Virus record (IMG/VR): IMGVR_UViG_3300001533_002283
Location: 1-64,000 of that record
From: a virus
Reading direction: 5' to 3' (one strand)
DNA: 64,000 nucleotides
Made by a program: the position numbers and the translations under genes. Positions 30,463 to 38,747 of the stretch are shown here, piece after piece. The number at the start of each line of letters is the position of its first letter. Positions within the stretch are counted from its first letter, which is position 1. Below the pieces are notes generated by a model. That model was not told the DNA's origin and searched no databases. It worked only from the letters and a program-made list of their open reading frames with translations.

Positions 30463-30687
30463 TCAAATACCACTATGCGAAACCAAGTATTTATTCATCT
30501 TTTCTCTGACAGAATCAGAGTTTCCCTTAAGCCAACAAAGAAAAATAGATTCCCCGGTCCGTTTAATTCTGTAAAAAGAATGGCCTGTTTTAGTGGGATA
30601 AGCCCAAATTCGGTCAAAAAGATTTGCGTAATGACCGTTACAAGTTCGGCGGTTTCCCGAATCGTAGCAAAAAGATTGTTTCTTCAT
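30463..30687 (-). CDS. Small hypothetical protein with Cys-rich start, 74 aa
   Basis: MKKQSFCYDSGNRRTCNGHYANLF, then a basic centre (RIKRTGESIFLCWLKGN). Cys-x8-Cys-x2-His is zinc-finger-like but incomplete. Immediately upstream of the truncated ORF. Confidence 0.6.
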   Translation of the reverse strand: MKKQSFCYDSGNRRTCNGHYANLFDRIWAYPTKTGHSFYRIKRTGESIFLCWLKGNSDSVREKMNKYLVSHSGI

Positions 30688-30691
30688 AAAA

Positions 30692-30904
30692 TTAAAGCCA
30701 TTCTACACTCCAACGATAGCAATTCATCATCACGGTTTTATTGCGCTTGGTTGGTTTGTTGGAATAATACCAAGGCCAGCGACACGCGACTTCCGTTTTC
30801 CCTTGATCGCGATATGCTACCACATCATAAATGATTTTCTTAAAATCTTTCGCATACCAATCATTCGTCGGGACTTTTTCAAGATATAGGGTGAGGAGGC
30901 TCAT
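30692..30904 (-). CDS. Small basic hypothetical protein, 70 aa
   Basis: MSLLTLYLEKVPTNDWYAKDF...VACRWPWYYSNKPTKRNK: Trp/Tyr-rich and basic. Five bases from the next gene. Function unknown. Confidence 0.65.
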   Translation of the reverse strand: MSLLTLYLEKVPTNDWYAKDFKKIIYDVVAYRDQGKTEVACRWPWYYSNKPTKRNKTVMMNCYRWSVEWL

Positions 30905-30916
30905 TTGGATTTTTAT

Positions 30917-31090
30917 TTAATTGTTTTGATAAAAACTTTGCTGGAATCTTCCTTCTTCCAGTCCCCTACCATACTCCCGCGAGAGTAGTTCGTCAAGAGC
31001 TTTTTTCTTAAATTCTTTGCCTTTAAAATCGGAGGTTAAAAGTTCAAGTTTCAACTCTTCCTCGGTGTAATCTTCGATGTGTTTGTTCAT
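30917..31090 (-). CDS. Small acidic protein, 57 aa
   Basis: MNKHIEDYTEEELKLELLTSDF...LSREYGRGLEEGRFQQSFY. Overlaps the upstream gene by 4 bp (ATGA). Helical, acidic N-terminus. Confidence 0.65.
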   Translation of the reverse strand: MNKHIEDYTEEELKLELLTSDFKGKEFKKKALDELLSREYGRGLEEGRFQQSFYQNN

Positions 31091-31479
31091 TGTTCGATAT
31101 CCCTTTTTCTATTTAAATAAAAACCTGATTTACGGCGAAGAGCGATTAAATGAAACCTATCATCAAATAAATTAGAGGAAATAATTTCTTTCACCCTTTC
31201 TTTTATCATATTTTGCCCAACAGAATCTCTTTTCAATTTCCTCCACAAACCAGCTAAGTCAGACAATTCGCAATTTTCCAAATGCCCCGGCCAATCATAA
31301 AAATCCGTAATATTATATTTTTTAGAAGTGTGATGCCATTCAGTTGACCGCATCGTTTCGCGCACTAACTTTGCCGATTTAAAACCGTAAACCTGCGCGC
31401 ATTTAGTTGCCGGATAACGCCCTTGTGACTCGGCATAAACGGCATTGTTAGATTTAGAATAATTGAAATAACCGGCCAT
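31087..31479 (-). CDS. Hypothetical protein, 130 aa
   Basis: MAGYFNYSKSNNAVYAESQGRYPATK start; helical core with LVRETMRSTEWHHTSK, ends YLNRKRDIEQ. Basic; no family recognised. Confidence 0.65.
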   Translation of the reverse strand: MAGYFNYSKSNNAVYAESQGRYPATKCAQVYGFKSAKLVRETMRSTEWHHTSKKYNITDFYDWPGHLENCELSDLAGLWRKLKRDSVGQNMIKERVKEIISSNLFDDRFHLIALRRKSGFYLNRKRDIEQ

Positions 31480-31481
31480 AA

Positions 31482-31904
31482 TTAAAACCTTTCGTCCCTA
31501 ACCAAATTACCCCCCGAATCGGAATAAAACATTTTCTTCGGCCCGCCGCCAAACATTGTCAACGTCCGGGCGCAATTTACACAGGCTTTTGACATATTTG
31601 GATTTCCATTGTTATCAATGCGGATATTGAGAAAAGTATAATCTGAAATATCTTCCTCCCCCAGCTTTACCAATGCGCTCAGTTCTGAATGAACACAGGG
31701 GCGATATTCGCTTTGAAAACCTTTCCAATTTTCGTATTTACCAAAACGATTTGCGTTATGTAATTTGTTGTAATTGTTGGTCGCGATACAAACCATTTTG
31801 GATTTATGATAAACCAAGGTAGTATGCGCGGATTTTCCAGTCTGGACTTTTGGCTTAAGTGCGCGGCTAATTTCCACGGCTCGTTCGTAAATTCGGGCGT
31901 TCAT
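31482..31904 (-). CDS. Cytidine/deoxycytidylate deaminase-like protein
   Basis: 140 aa. Zinc site visible: PCVHSELSALVKLG (His and Glu of the HxE motif) and MSKACVNCARTL (two Cys of the CxxC pair). Fold order matches the cytidine-deaminase superfamily: strand-helix, HxE helix, then CxxC helix. The first ligand motif is HSE rather than HAE. Substrate may be dCMP, cytidine or a base in nucleic acid; in phages dCMP deaminase supplies dUMP for dTTP. With dUTPase and dNMP kinase elsewhere it would complete a pyrimidine route. Palindrome 31913-31930 overlaps its promoter. Confidence 0.8.
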   Translation of the reverse strand: MNARIYERAVEISRALKPKVQTGKSAHTTLVYHKSKMVCIATNNYNKLHNANRFGKYENWKGFQSEYRPCVHSELSALVKLGEEDISDYTFLNIRIDNNGNPNMSKACVNCARTLTMFGGGPKKMFYSDSGGNLVRDERF

Positions 31905-31912
31905 GAGTGTTA

Positions 31913-31930
31913 TTCCCTAAATTTAGGGAA
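31913..31930 (-). promoter_or_regulatory. 18-bp perfect palindrome on the deaminase promoter
   Basis: TTCCCTAAATTTAGGGAA covers the -10 region of TTGATT-N16-CTAAAT and ends 9 bp before the ATG. Position and symmetry fit an operator for a dimeric repressor. Confidence 0.6.
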
Positions 31931-31964
31931 ACGAGAAAGAAAAATCAAGAGATTTTGTTAAAAA

Positions 31965-32186
31965 TTATTCCTCACTCAACACATGAAACCCCTGCTCAAT
32001 AACGCTAAATTTATTTTTACCGAATAAACGATAAGAGTTTTCTTTATCTGGAATAGGAATACTTTTAAAAACCTTCTCTTTATTCAACTCCCATTCTTTC
32101 GTTTCCCCATCAAACCATAAATAATAACCCTCTCCTTCCAACCAATTAAGTTTATCACCAAGGGAGTTTAAATAATTTTGTTGCAC
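31965..32186 (-). CDS. Hypothetical protein, 73 aa, GTG start
   Basis: GTG start preceded by ATAACACCC, matching the usual leader with G for A in the start codon. QQNYLNSLGDKLNWLEGEGYYLWFDG; mixed helical, Trp-rich. Confidence 0.65.
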   Translation of the reverse strand: MQQNYLNSLGDKLNWLEGEGYYLWFDGETKEWELNKEKVFKSIPIPDKENSYRLFGKNKFSVIEQGFHVLSEE

Positions 32187-32205
32187 GGGTGTTATAATTT
32201 AAAAT

Positions 32206-32478
32206 TCACGCCGCCTCAGACTCAATCCGTGCGCCCTTACCCTTGAAAAAGTTAAAGCAGTCTCGCGCCTCTACCTCACTATAGAAATAACTAGGGCGGT
32301 TGATAAGATCATAGCGTTTTGCCCCACCGACTTTACCCCCGAATAAGTCTCCCACCTTGACAGAGAACTTCATCCGGTTGTTAAAACTCAAATTTACATC
32401 AAAGTCTTTCGAGTCAAACTCGGCAAAGATATCCTTGTGGGACTTAACATGGGGCTTGGACCTAATGAATGTTTTCAT
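32206..32478 (-). CDS. Hypothetical protein, 90 aa
   Basis: MKTFIRSKPHVKSHKDIFAEF start; beta-rich (DVNLSFNNRMKFSVKVG), ends with a helix FNFFKGKGARIESEAA. First of a chain of small genes to the right. Confidence 0.65.
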   Translation of the reverse strand: MKTFIRSKPHVKSHKDIFAEFDSKDFDVNLSFNNRMKFSVKVGDLFGGKVGGAKRYDLINRPSYFYSEVEARDCFNFFKGKGARIESEAA

Positions 32479-32481
32479 ATT

Positions 32482-32538
32482 TTATAGAGCTAAAAGAATA
32501 GGAGTGAAGACTAGTATAATGATTAGGATTTCGGGCAT
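32482..32538 (-). CDS. Tiny hydrophobic peptide, 18 aa
   Basis: MPEILIIILVFTPILLAL: a single short membrane segment. It begins 4 bases after the upstream stop and ends 3 bases before the next ATG region, so it sits in normal operon position. Could be a regulatory or toxin-like peptide; not proven to be translated. Confidence 0.4.
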   Translation of the reverse strand: MPEILIIILVFTPILLAL

Positions 32539-32542
32539 CAGA

Positions 32543-32692
32543 TTAGGCACAAAGGTCTCTCATGTCAATCTCTTTTGCGTGCTCCCGATCAATTTTTTCC
32601 TTCTTTTTTACCTTAAACTTAATAGTCGGCGGGGCGATTGGTTTGCGAGTTTTAAGTTGGCCAAGTTTCTTTTTTAACTTTTCGGTTTTCAT
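32543..32692 (-). CDS. Small Lys-rich protein, 49 aa
   Basis: MKTEKLKKKLGQLKTRKP then IKFKVKKKEKID; strongly basic. Between the 28-aa and 18-aa membrane peptides. Confidence 0.6.
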   Translation of the reverse strand: MKTEKLKKKLGQLKTRKPIAPPTIKFKVKKKEKIDREHAKEIDMRDLCA

Positions 32693-32697
32693 GGGGG

Positions 32698-32784
32698 TTA
32701 TTGTAGATATGAGATTAATTTAGATAGGAGAATAGAACCAATGACTATGAGCGAAACTAATAAGAATGTAATTCTGAATTCCAT
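32698..32784 (-). CDS. Tiny membrane peptide, 28 aa
   Basis: MEFRITFLLVSLIVIGSILL... then a short polar end: a single transmembrane helix with a charged N-terminus. Start follows AAAAACCT. Operon position supports it; function unknown. Confidence 0.5.
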   Translation of the reverse strand: MEFRITFLLVSLIVIGSILLSKLISYLQ

Positions 32785-32802
32785 AGGTTTTTACACTACC
32801 AG

Positions 32803-32976
32803 TTAATCTTCGAAACTCAAGGAAATTTTTCCAGTGGTTTTATCGAAGATTTTACAAACGACCAGTTCACCGTCAAACGGCCCATGTGTTCTCGTTTCGG
32901 GCGGAACTGTATCAAGAAACTCGATTAAATCGCCGACCGTTTGGAAATTTTGTTGGGAAAGGATAGTGTGGGACAT
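32803..32976 (-). CDS. Small hypothetical protein, 57 aa
   Basis: MSHTILSQQNFQTVGDLIEFLDTVPPETRTHGPFDGELVV...; AATAACACTTATG context. Acidic; ends SLSFED. Protein-like throughout. Confidence 0.65.
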   Translation of the reverse strand: MSHTILSQQNFQTVGDLIEFLDTVPPETRTHGPFDGELVVCKIFDKTTGKISLSFED

Positions 32977-32981
32977 AAGTG

Positions 32982-33119
32982 TTATTCTTGGTTTTTAACG
33001 AAACTTTCTCCGAATAATTCTAAAGATGCGTATTCCCTTGAATCACTTGAGCTAAGTCCCGCGTTTATTCCTGCGAGCCAGAGTTCATAGAACTTAATTT
33101 TTATAATTGGGTCAATCAT
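32982..33119 (-). CDS. Small hypothetical protein, 45 aa
   Basis: Start MIDPIIKIKFYELW overlaps the upstream gene by 8 bp, ruling out the longer frame. Ends ASLELFGESFVKNQE. Function unknown. Confidence 0.6.
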   Translation of the reverse strand: MIDPIIKIKFYELWLAGINAGLSSSDSREYASLELFGESFVKNQE

Positions 33120-33345
33120 TTGGAAAGTCCAGATAAGTATGGTAAGCAATTCCAACCTCGTCATCCTGCACGCATTCCATAAGAATTGCAACAGAAAAAC
33201 CATAAAGTTCTAACAACATATCACTCAACTTCCCGCCCTTCCCCTTAAATTCTTCATAATCCTTTCGAGTTATAAAAAATACAAACTGGTGGCGTGTGGT
33301 GCCCTCAATCGGGAAAAAGGCGGGAGGCGAGGGAGATTTTTTCAA
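33112..33345 (-). CDS. Hypothetical protein with TTG start, 77 aa
   Basis: No ATG precedes residue 43, so translation probably begins at TTG 33345, five bases after the upstream stop. GTTRHQFVFFITRKDYEEFKGKGGKL... then MECVQDDEVGIAYHTYL. No family recognised. Confidence 0.6.
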   Translation of the reverse strand: MKKSPSPPAFFPIEGTTRHQFVFFITRKDYEEFKGKGGKLSDMLLELYGFSVAILMECVQDDEVGIAYHTYLDFPND

Positions 33346-33350
33346 GGGAG

Positions 33351-33506
33351 TTAAACCTTAATTACTTGGAACCCTTTAGATTGGAGTAGTCCCCGATCCG
33401 ATTCGTTTTTAGCACCAAGTAGCTTCCAAGTCTTATTTGACGTAGGCGCGGAAATGTCTAGGCGCGTGTCGTTATGTTTTGCGGTCCAGTGGGTAGTTTT
33501 ATTCAT
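33351..33506 (-). CDS. Small hypothetical protein, 51 aa
   Basis: Start set at MNKTTHWTAKHNDTRLDI, where ATAACACCTATG precedes it. Trp/Lys-rich, ends GLLQSKGFQVIKV. Confidence 0.65.
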   Translation of the reverse strand: MNKTTHWTAKHNDTRLDISAPTSNKTWKLLGAKNESDRGLLQSKGFQVIKV

Positions 33507-33550
33507 AGGTGTTATATTTGTTTTTTTTCTGACAAAATTTGTGTTAAAAC

Positions 33551-34666
33551 TTAAACTTGATACCAATCATTATACTGGCGGAAGAACTTGCGGGATTTTC
33601 CATCACCTTTTTTAACCAGACCCGCGCTCAAAGATTGTAGGTCCGCGCCTTGTTTGTGGAGTTCATACGCGCGGTTACTTCCAACTTTAACTCCATTGGT
33701 GGGAATAACGCCCGTTTCTTTCGCAACCTGCCAGTTTTTATATTGACGGAAGAAAGAACGGGGCTTTTTATCCAAAGTATTAACAATAACCACTTTACCA
33801 AAAGAATCTTCGCCCTGTAGAGAAATTTCGCCCTTACGGTGAATTTCATAAGCGCGGTTTGCGCCCATAATGGTAGAGTCTTGAATGTTTTTTGTAACAC
33901 TATTACCCTTAACATGATTCGAGGTAAAATCCTCAACATTTTCTGCTTCTCCGGCAATTCCTACCACTTTATATTCGCAAACCCGCATTTTAGCACAGTT
34001 TGCATCGTTAGGAATGCTAATTACATTTTGTGGATTTACTTTAACGAGAATAATCACGGAACCACTTCCCCCAAAAGAACTTACATAAGTGAACGCGCCA
34101 ACATGCAATCCGAAGTGGCAGGCGCAATTTGCATCATCGCTTACCTTATTGCGCGGAACTTTAACAATCTTTCCAACACTATTGTCAATGGTTTGGGTAT
34201 GATGATCCAAAAACCTATCTGTTACTGACTTAAAGGCGAGAAAATCTCCGTCCTCGTTAATTGCCAAGTTATAACGTTCCAAGTAGCCGAAAAGTTGTTC
34301 GCGGCTTCGTTCGGAAGGATTCAACATAAGTTTATCCAAAAATTTTACAAGATGTTCAAAAGGATAATCTTGCGAGATAAATTCAAAAACTCTTTTTGTC
34401 ACACTATTATGAACTGGCTTTCCGTCATAATGAATTTCATTCTCAAATACCTTTACCTTGCCCACTCCATATTTTTCGATGGTCTTGGCCGCGTTAAGAG
34501 CAGATTCTAGTTGTGTCCAAGCACCCTTGGAGATTACCTTGCGCAAGTTATGAAAACGGGCATCGCCCTGATAAATAGTGTAAGGCTTCCCATTGTGAGT
34601 TACCACGATGAAATCTTCCCCAAGAATGTAGTGAGGGGTGAGTTTGGATTTAAGTTTAGTTGGCAT
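33551..34666 (-). CDS. rIIB-like protein
   Basis: 371 aa. The conserved rIIB core is visible: HNGKPYTIYQGD near the N-terminus, then DGKPVHNSVTKRVFEFI, LVKFLDKLMLNPSERS, ERYNLAINEDGDFLAFKSVTD and DDANCACHFGLHVGAFTYV. In T4, rIIB with rIIA controls lysis timing and host exclusion through the membrane. The C-terminus carries an internal duplication: NRAYEIHRKGEISL...SFFRQYKNW and NRAYELHKQGADL...KFFRQYNDW. The rIIA homologue lies directly upstream. AACACCATG context; promoter-like TTGAAG-N17-TAACCT precedes it. Confidence 0.88.
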   Translation of the reverse strand: MPTKLKSKLTPHYILGEDFIVVTHNGKPYTIYQGDARFHNLRKVISKGAWTQLESALNAAKTIEKYGVGKVKVFENEIHYDGKPVHNSVTKRVFEFISQDYPFEHLVKFLDKLMLNPSERSREQLFGYLERYNLAINEDGDFLAFKSVTDRFLDHHTQTIDNSVGKIVKVPRNKVSDDANCACHFGLHVGAFTYVSSFGGSGSVIILVKVNPQNVISIPNDANCAKMRVCEYKVVGIAGEAENVEDFTSNHVKGNSVTKNIQDSTIMGANRAYEIHRKGEISLQGEDSFGKVVIVNTLDKKPRSFFRQYKNWQVAKETGVIPTNGVKVGSNRAYELHKQGADLQSLSAGLVKKGDGKSRKFFRQYNDWYQV

Positions 34667-34694
34667 GGTGTTAGGTTTTATGACTGTGTTAAGG

Positions 34695-36875
34695 TTATGC
34701 GGTTACGGGCGAAACTTCAAGAGAATTTTTAGAATTTTTCTCATCAATTAGGGTAATATATTCAAGATAGTGTTGAATCATATTTGTATATTCCCAGCGG
34801 TAATAATTTACATCGGCAAAAATAGGATAGGATTTCATAAATTCTTTGGCCAAAGCATTTAAATTGTTAGTTAATTTTTGTATTTCTCTGCTTTTTGTTG
34901 TAACTTGAAACTCACTTGCCAAGTCCTCAAAAGGATCGGTTAGTGATTTTGAGAAGTCAATTTGGTCTAAAATATGGGATAGTTTTTCAGATGGGACGAA
35001 TTTACCCTTATTGACCTGATTGTAAATAGCCGTGAGTGGGTAACTAATACAACTACTACTATCCAATTCATTAATACTAACTTTTTCCGGCGCGGGTTTG
35101 TCATAATGTGTGGTGAGTAAACCGAGTAAGACTTCCCCGATGCGTTTAAAATTAGGGGTAATCTTATCCTTATTTTTGACTGGAACGATATAAATAACGG
35201 GGTTATCCGCATAGTCCGGCGCGACGTGTTTTAGGAATTTATGAATGTTTGATAAGGAGCAATTAACATCTTTGAATCCTGCATCATAATAATACTTGTT
35301 ATAGTGGGAGAAAATATAATAAGCGTTTTCTACCTTGGAAAAATCTAGGTCGAGAGTTAAAATTGGCTCGCCGTCATGTTCGTCTACAATTTCATCATCT
35401 ACTTCCCCATACTCATCATCTAAATCATAGATTTTACAATTACCAGATGCGGGATTCCGCTTGGTTTTATCCCGAACTTTCTTGGGGAGAACGATTGCCT
35501 CGTTAATATTTTGAAACACTCCGAAATCAATTCCGGTTTTCTCGCAATATTTCTTTAGAGTGTCAAGACTCCCTATCTGCACGACATAAATCATTTGATA
35601 CTCCCCAAGATTTCCCTCGTTGAAGTAATAACGGCAAAGATTCTTCACTCGGCCATTTTTACTCCGCTTTAAGTCATAAAACAAACAGCGTTTCTCAGCC
35701 TTTTCCGCCTTAAAATAATGAAAAAATTGAGTTTCGTCAAGGCGAACGCGCAGATTATAAGATCGGTCACGCTTGCGGGAGACTTCTAAAAGAGTAATGT
35801 TATCCTCCTTTTGAATTCGAAAAAAGTCTTCTACAATGGGAGCGCCGTTCACCACAATCTTAATATCCTTTTTTACTAAATCGGCAATAACACTCAACTC
35901 CCCCAAATCAGTAAAGATGTTACGAAAGAATCGCCGACCATCACACTCGGTTTTAAGAGAATCCAATTTTACTTTAACCTCATCAATAATCTCCTTTTCA
36001 ATCTCACGGATTTTATTTTGAAGAAATTTAATGGTTTTAGGGGTGTAAGAAATAGACTCGCGGGAAGCTTGCAAAGTAACATCGCCAATCCCTACAAAAA
36101 TTACCATACCCTTTTTAAGTAGGTTACGTTGAATGTCGGTTAAATCGGGAATTTGGGTTTGATCTAGGGAATAAGCGATTGGGCCAGAAACAACAGAGGT
36201 AGAACCGTCTTTGGTAAAACCCCAGCGGTTTGGCTTCAAAAGATGATATTCCACCACTTCTTTTTCGTAATCTTCGCAATTATGAATAATGGGGTAGGTT
36301 GGCCAAAAACGAAATACTTTTTGACAGGCAATTTTAAAACTTTCAATATCAGCGGGCTTTACACCAAAAGAAACTTCCGTGCCTGTTTTTTCATCAGTTT
36401 CGCCCTCGAAAATCAAATCAATTTGGTCAATGTTTTGTTCGTTGACGTAAATTGTGTAGATTCGCTTATAACCATTTTGAATACAGGTGAGTTGAAACGC
36501 GGGAGCAATACAAAGAGGGGATAATTTCCCAATGCCAAACCCGCCGACAGCTTGATTGGAAGTTCGTTTTGTGGATTTGCCGTAATAAGAATAAATATCA
36601 CGAACAATTTCATCACTCATACTCTTTCCATAATCACGAACCTTAAATACGGGTTCAAAAAGTGATGGAAGAGTGACTTCAATAGGAGTTTCTGAAATTC
36701 CCGCTTCGGTGTGCGCGTCCAAACTATTGCAGCAACATTCGCGGCATGCAGCCTCGGCTTTACGCGAATAAAGAGAGTTGCGCAAAATAGATAATACACT
36801 CACATCCACTTTAAATTCGTGATGGGTAAAATCGTCAGAGCGGATAATACGTTTTTCTTCGTTATTGATAATCAT
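34695..36875 (-). CDS. rIIA-like protein with GHKL ATPase domain
   Basis: 726 aa. N-terminal GHKL/HATPase fold: N box with Glu46 and NSLDAH (50-55), G1 box VRDYGKSMSD (Asp81), G2 GGFGIGKLSP (111-120). T4 rIIA has the same domain and acts with rIIB at the membrane. The rest is long and acidic in places (EVDDEIVDEHDGEP, about residues 492-505). It is directly upstream of rIIB and expressed from a consensus promoter. Length is near that of T4 rIIA. Confidence 0.9.
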   Translation of the reverse strand: MIINNEEKRIIRSDDFTHHEFKVDVSVLSILRNSLYSRKAEAACRECCCNSLDAHTEAGISETPIEVTLPSLFEPVFKVRDYGKSMSDEIVRDIYSYYGKSTKRTSNQAVGGFGIGKLSPLCIAPAFQLTCIQNGYKRIYTIYVNEQNIDQIDLIFEGETDEKTGTEVSFGVKPADIESFKIACQKVFRFWPTYPIIHNCEDYEKEVVEYHLLKPNRWGFTKDGSTSVVSGPIAYSLDQTQIPDLTDIQRNLLKKGMVIFVGIGDVTLQASRESISYTPKTIKFLQNKIREIEKEIIDEVKVKLDSLKTECDGRRFFRNIFTDLGELSVIADLVKKDIKIVVNGAPIVEDFFRIQKEDNITLLEVSRKRDRSYNLRVRLDETQFFHYFKAEKAEKRCLFYDLKRSKNGRVKNLCRYYFNEGNLGEYQMIYVVQIGSLDTLKKYCEKTGIDFGVFQNINEAIVLPKKVRDKTKRNPASGNCKIYDLDDEYGEVDDEIVDEHDGEPILTLDLDFSKVENAYYIFSHYNKYYYDAGFKDVNCSLSNIHKFLKHVAPDYADNPVIYIVPVKNKDKITPNFKRIGEVLLGLLTTHYDKPAPEKVSINELDSSSCISYPLTAIYNQVNKGKFVPSEKLSHILDQIDFSKSLTDPFEDLASEFQVTTKSREIQKLTNNLNALAKEFMKSYPIFADVNYYRWEYTNMIQHYLEYITLIDEKNSKNSLEVSPVTA

Positions 36876-36896
36876 TGGGTGGTTAGTTCGAGATAG

Positions 36897-36924
36897 AAGA
36901 TAGCATTCGGAGGGAGGAAATCAA
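36897..36924 (-). promoter_or_regulatory. Promoter of the rIIA/rIIB pair
   Basis: TTGATT (36919-36924), 16 bp, TATCTT (36897-36902), then AACTAACCACCCAATG. The -35 box overlaps the stop of the YopX gene. Confidence 0.8.
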
Positions 36925-37271
36925 GAAGATTTTTCAAAAATATTACCAACTACCTCAATTTTATAAAAATCAAAGGTATATGGCTCTAAGCAAGATTTTA
37001 GCATGTCTCCAATACGAAAACACCCACGAAAAAACTCTACAGGATGAAAAACGTGCGCCCCATTTCCTAAATTTATCTTCACAACGTCCCCCTCATAAAT
37101 CTCTTTCCCATTTTTGTCAAGGAGACCGGTGAATTGTTGTGGAATTAATCTTTGTTTGAACCCAGCCAAAGCAAAAAACGCCCCTAAATCTGTCATATCT
37201 TGAGGGCAATGAAACATCTTTTCTGTTTCATTCCAAAACCTAAATTTAATTTCTCGATTAATTTTATTCAT
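36921..37271 (-). CDS. YopX family protein
   Basis: 116 aa. REIKFRFWNETEKMFHC, QQFTGLLDKNGKEIYEGDVVK and a C-terminal VVGNIFE are the hallmarks of YopX (PF09643), a small beta-barrel protein frequent in phages and prophages; its function is not established. AATAACACTTTATG start context. Confidence 0.92.
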   Translation of the reverse strand: MNKINREIKFRFWNETEKMFHCPQDMTDLGAFFALAGFKQRLIPQQFTGLLDKNGKEIYEGDVVKINLGNGAHVFHPVEFFRGCFRIGDMLKSCLEPYTFDFYKIEVVGNIFEKSS

Positions 37272-37285
37272 AAAGTGTTATTTCC

Positions 37286-37762
37286 CTATTCTTTTTCCGC
37301 ACAAATACTTCCCTGCCTATACTCCGCATTAGGATAATATCCACCCTCATATTCAAGTAAATTCTTATATTCCACTTTTTCCTTTAAAAACTTTTCAACC
37401 CGCTCCTCCGCCAAAACTTCCACCTTTTCTTCCTCCCACACCACATCCTCCCCATCCACACTCTTAATATACTTTTTCTCTACCTCTCCGCTCATCTTCA
37501 CCTCATTTTTAAAAAACTCTCGCAACCCTTTCCTTAGTCGGTCAGGGGGCGTCAAAACATAAAAGGAAGTATCTCCATAAGAGTGAACTTTACCTGTTTG
37601 TAAAATCCCATAGTTTATACACAAGTTAATACAACGATTTTTAAAATCTTCATCACCTTGAAAGAAAAAGCCGATGTAGCCATTGCCGGAAATTGAGATT
37701 GTAAAGGTGCCGGTTTCGGCGAGAAGAGAGGGGGGAGGGGTTGAAATAAAATTTGGCGACAT
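37286..37762 (-). CDS. Hypothetical protein, 158 aa
   Basis: MSPNFISTPPPSLLAETGTFTISIS start; HSYGDTSFYVLTPPDRLRK in the middle, acidic Glu/Val/Lys-rich C-terminus. No family recognised. Confidence 0.65.
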   Translation of the reverse strand: MSPNFISTPPPSLLAETGTFTISISGNGYIGFFFQGDEDFKNRCINLCINYGILQTGKVHSYGDTSFYVLTPPDRLRKGLREFFKNEVKMSGEVEKKYIKSVDGEDVVWEEEKVEVLAEERVEKFLKEKVEYKNLLEYEGGYYPNAEYRQGSICAEKE

Positions 37763-37771
37763 AAAAAGCTG

Positions 37772-37936
37772 TTAGAAATTAAGAGTGAGTAAGCGAGCTG
37801 TGAAAATGATTAAAGAAAGGAGAACGATAGATAAAGATATACCTATAGCAGCGTCCTTATCTTTTACGGACGAACCTATTAATATCCCAAGAAAAAGGAT
37901 GAAAATATAAAAGTTGATATAGTCAAAGATTTGCAT
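37772..37936 (-). CDS. Small membrane protein, 54 aa
   Basis: Two hydrophobic segments (INFYIFILFLGILIG and IGISLSIVLLSLIIF) separated by SSVKDKDAA. Its ATG overlaps the upstream stop (TAATG), so it is translationally coupled. Could be holin-like or a superinfection-type peptide (inference). Confidence 0.65.
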   Translation of the reverse strand: MQIFDYINFYIFILFLGILIGSSVKDKDAAIGISLSIVLLSLIIFTARLLTLNF

Positions 37937-38121
37937 TAGATTGAAATGATAGATTTGATGTTAGACTTAGAGAGGACGCCCGAGTATTTCACTTCGTAGG
38001 TAGCGTTTTCCACGCGCGGTAAATCAGAAAGGTTACGCTCATTCAGTTCTTTGCCACTTAAAAAAGTGGTTTTCCAGTAGTTTTTACCGCTAACTCGGAC
38101 GTTTAAATTAGGTTTATTCAT
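37936..38121 (-). CDS. Small hypothetical protein, 61 aa
   Basis: MNKPNLNVRVSGKNYWKTTFL start; beta-rich and basic, ends SGVLSKSNIKSIISI. Confidence 0.65.
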   Translation of the reverse strand: MNKPNLNVRVSGKNYWKTTFLSGKELNERNLSDLPRVENATYEVKYSGVLSKSNIKSIISI

Positions 38122-38130
38122 AGTTTTATT

Positions 38131-38361
38131 TTATTTGCGCAAGAAACTATTAATTTTATTGTTCAACTCTTGGGACTCTTCATTTGTGATGTTTAATGAT
38201 GCGGTCAATGATGAACCACTTTCATACTCCTGTCCAGAATAAAAGAAATAAATATCGGTGTTGTTCCCCTTTTGTTGTAAAGTTCCTTGTAAGAATTCCC
38301 CGCGAAAGTTAAAGCCAAAAGAGCGGGGGAGGGTTCTAGAGTGAGAAAATGATTCGCTCAT
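38131..38361 (-). CDS. Small hypothetical protein, 76 aa
   Basis: MSESFSHSRTLPRSFGFNFRG, then GTLQQKGNNTDIYFFYSG. Adjoins the next gene (1-bp overlap), so coupled. Confidence 0.65.
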   Translation of the reverse strand: MSESFSHSRTLPRSFGFNFRGEFLQGTLQQKGNNTDIYFFYSGQEYESGSSLTASLNITNEESQELNNKINSFLRK

Positions 38362-38702
38362 TACTTCTTTTGTGCCGCAAGATTTCGATAAAGACGGTGG
38401 AGAGCCTTGGAAAGGCCAACGCGCTTTTCGAAGGGGTCATTAACTGAGCATTCTGCGATTGCGACGCTCACTGGTTGAATCTCGGGGTTGTTTCTAACAT
38501 TAATTGCATCTTCCTTAGTTTTATAGGCCAAAACGGCAGTTCGCGCACGAAGGGGCTTGCCGTAAGCGGAAAAACCCGGATTCTTTTTGTCAAATTGGGT
38601 GTGGTGAACCTCTAGAAAAACTCCAAATTTTTGATTAATGAGAGATTCAAGATAAAGATGGATGTTTTTCTTGGCGGGCTTGTTGTTTGTGATGTTTTTC
38701 AT
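38361..38702 (-). CDS. Basic hypothetical protein, 113 aa
   Basis: MKNITNNKPAKKNIHLYLES start with AAAACACCATG context; Lys/Arg-rich with AYGKPLRARTAVLAYKTKEDA. No family recognised. Confidence 0.65.
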   Translation of the reverse strand: MKNITNNKPAKKNIHLYLESLINQKFGVFLEVHHTQFDKKNPGFSAYGKPLRARTAVLAYKTKEDAINVRNNPEIQPVSVAIAECSVNDPFEKRVGLSKALHRLYRNLAAQKK

Positions 38703-38747
38703 GGTGTTTTATTTACAATTGCTAACTTAACAAATTTTTGACTAAAA

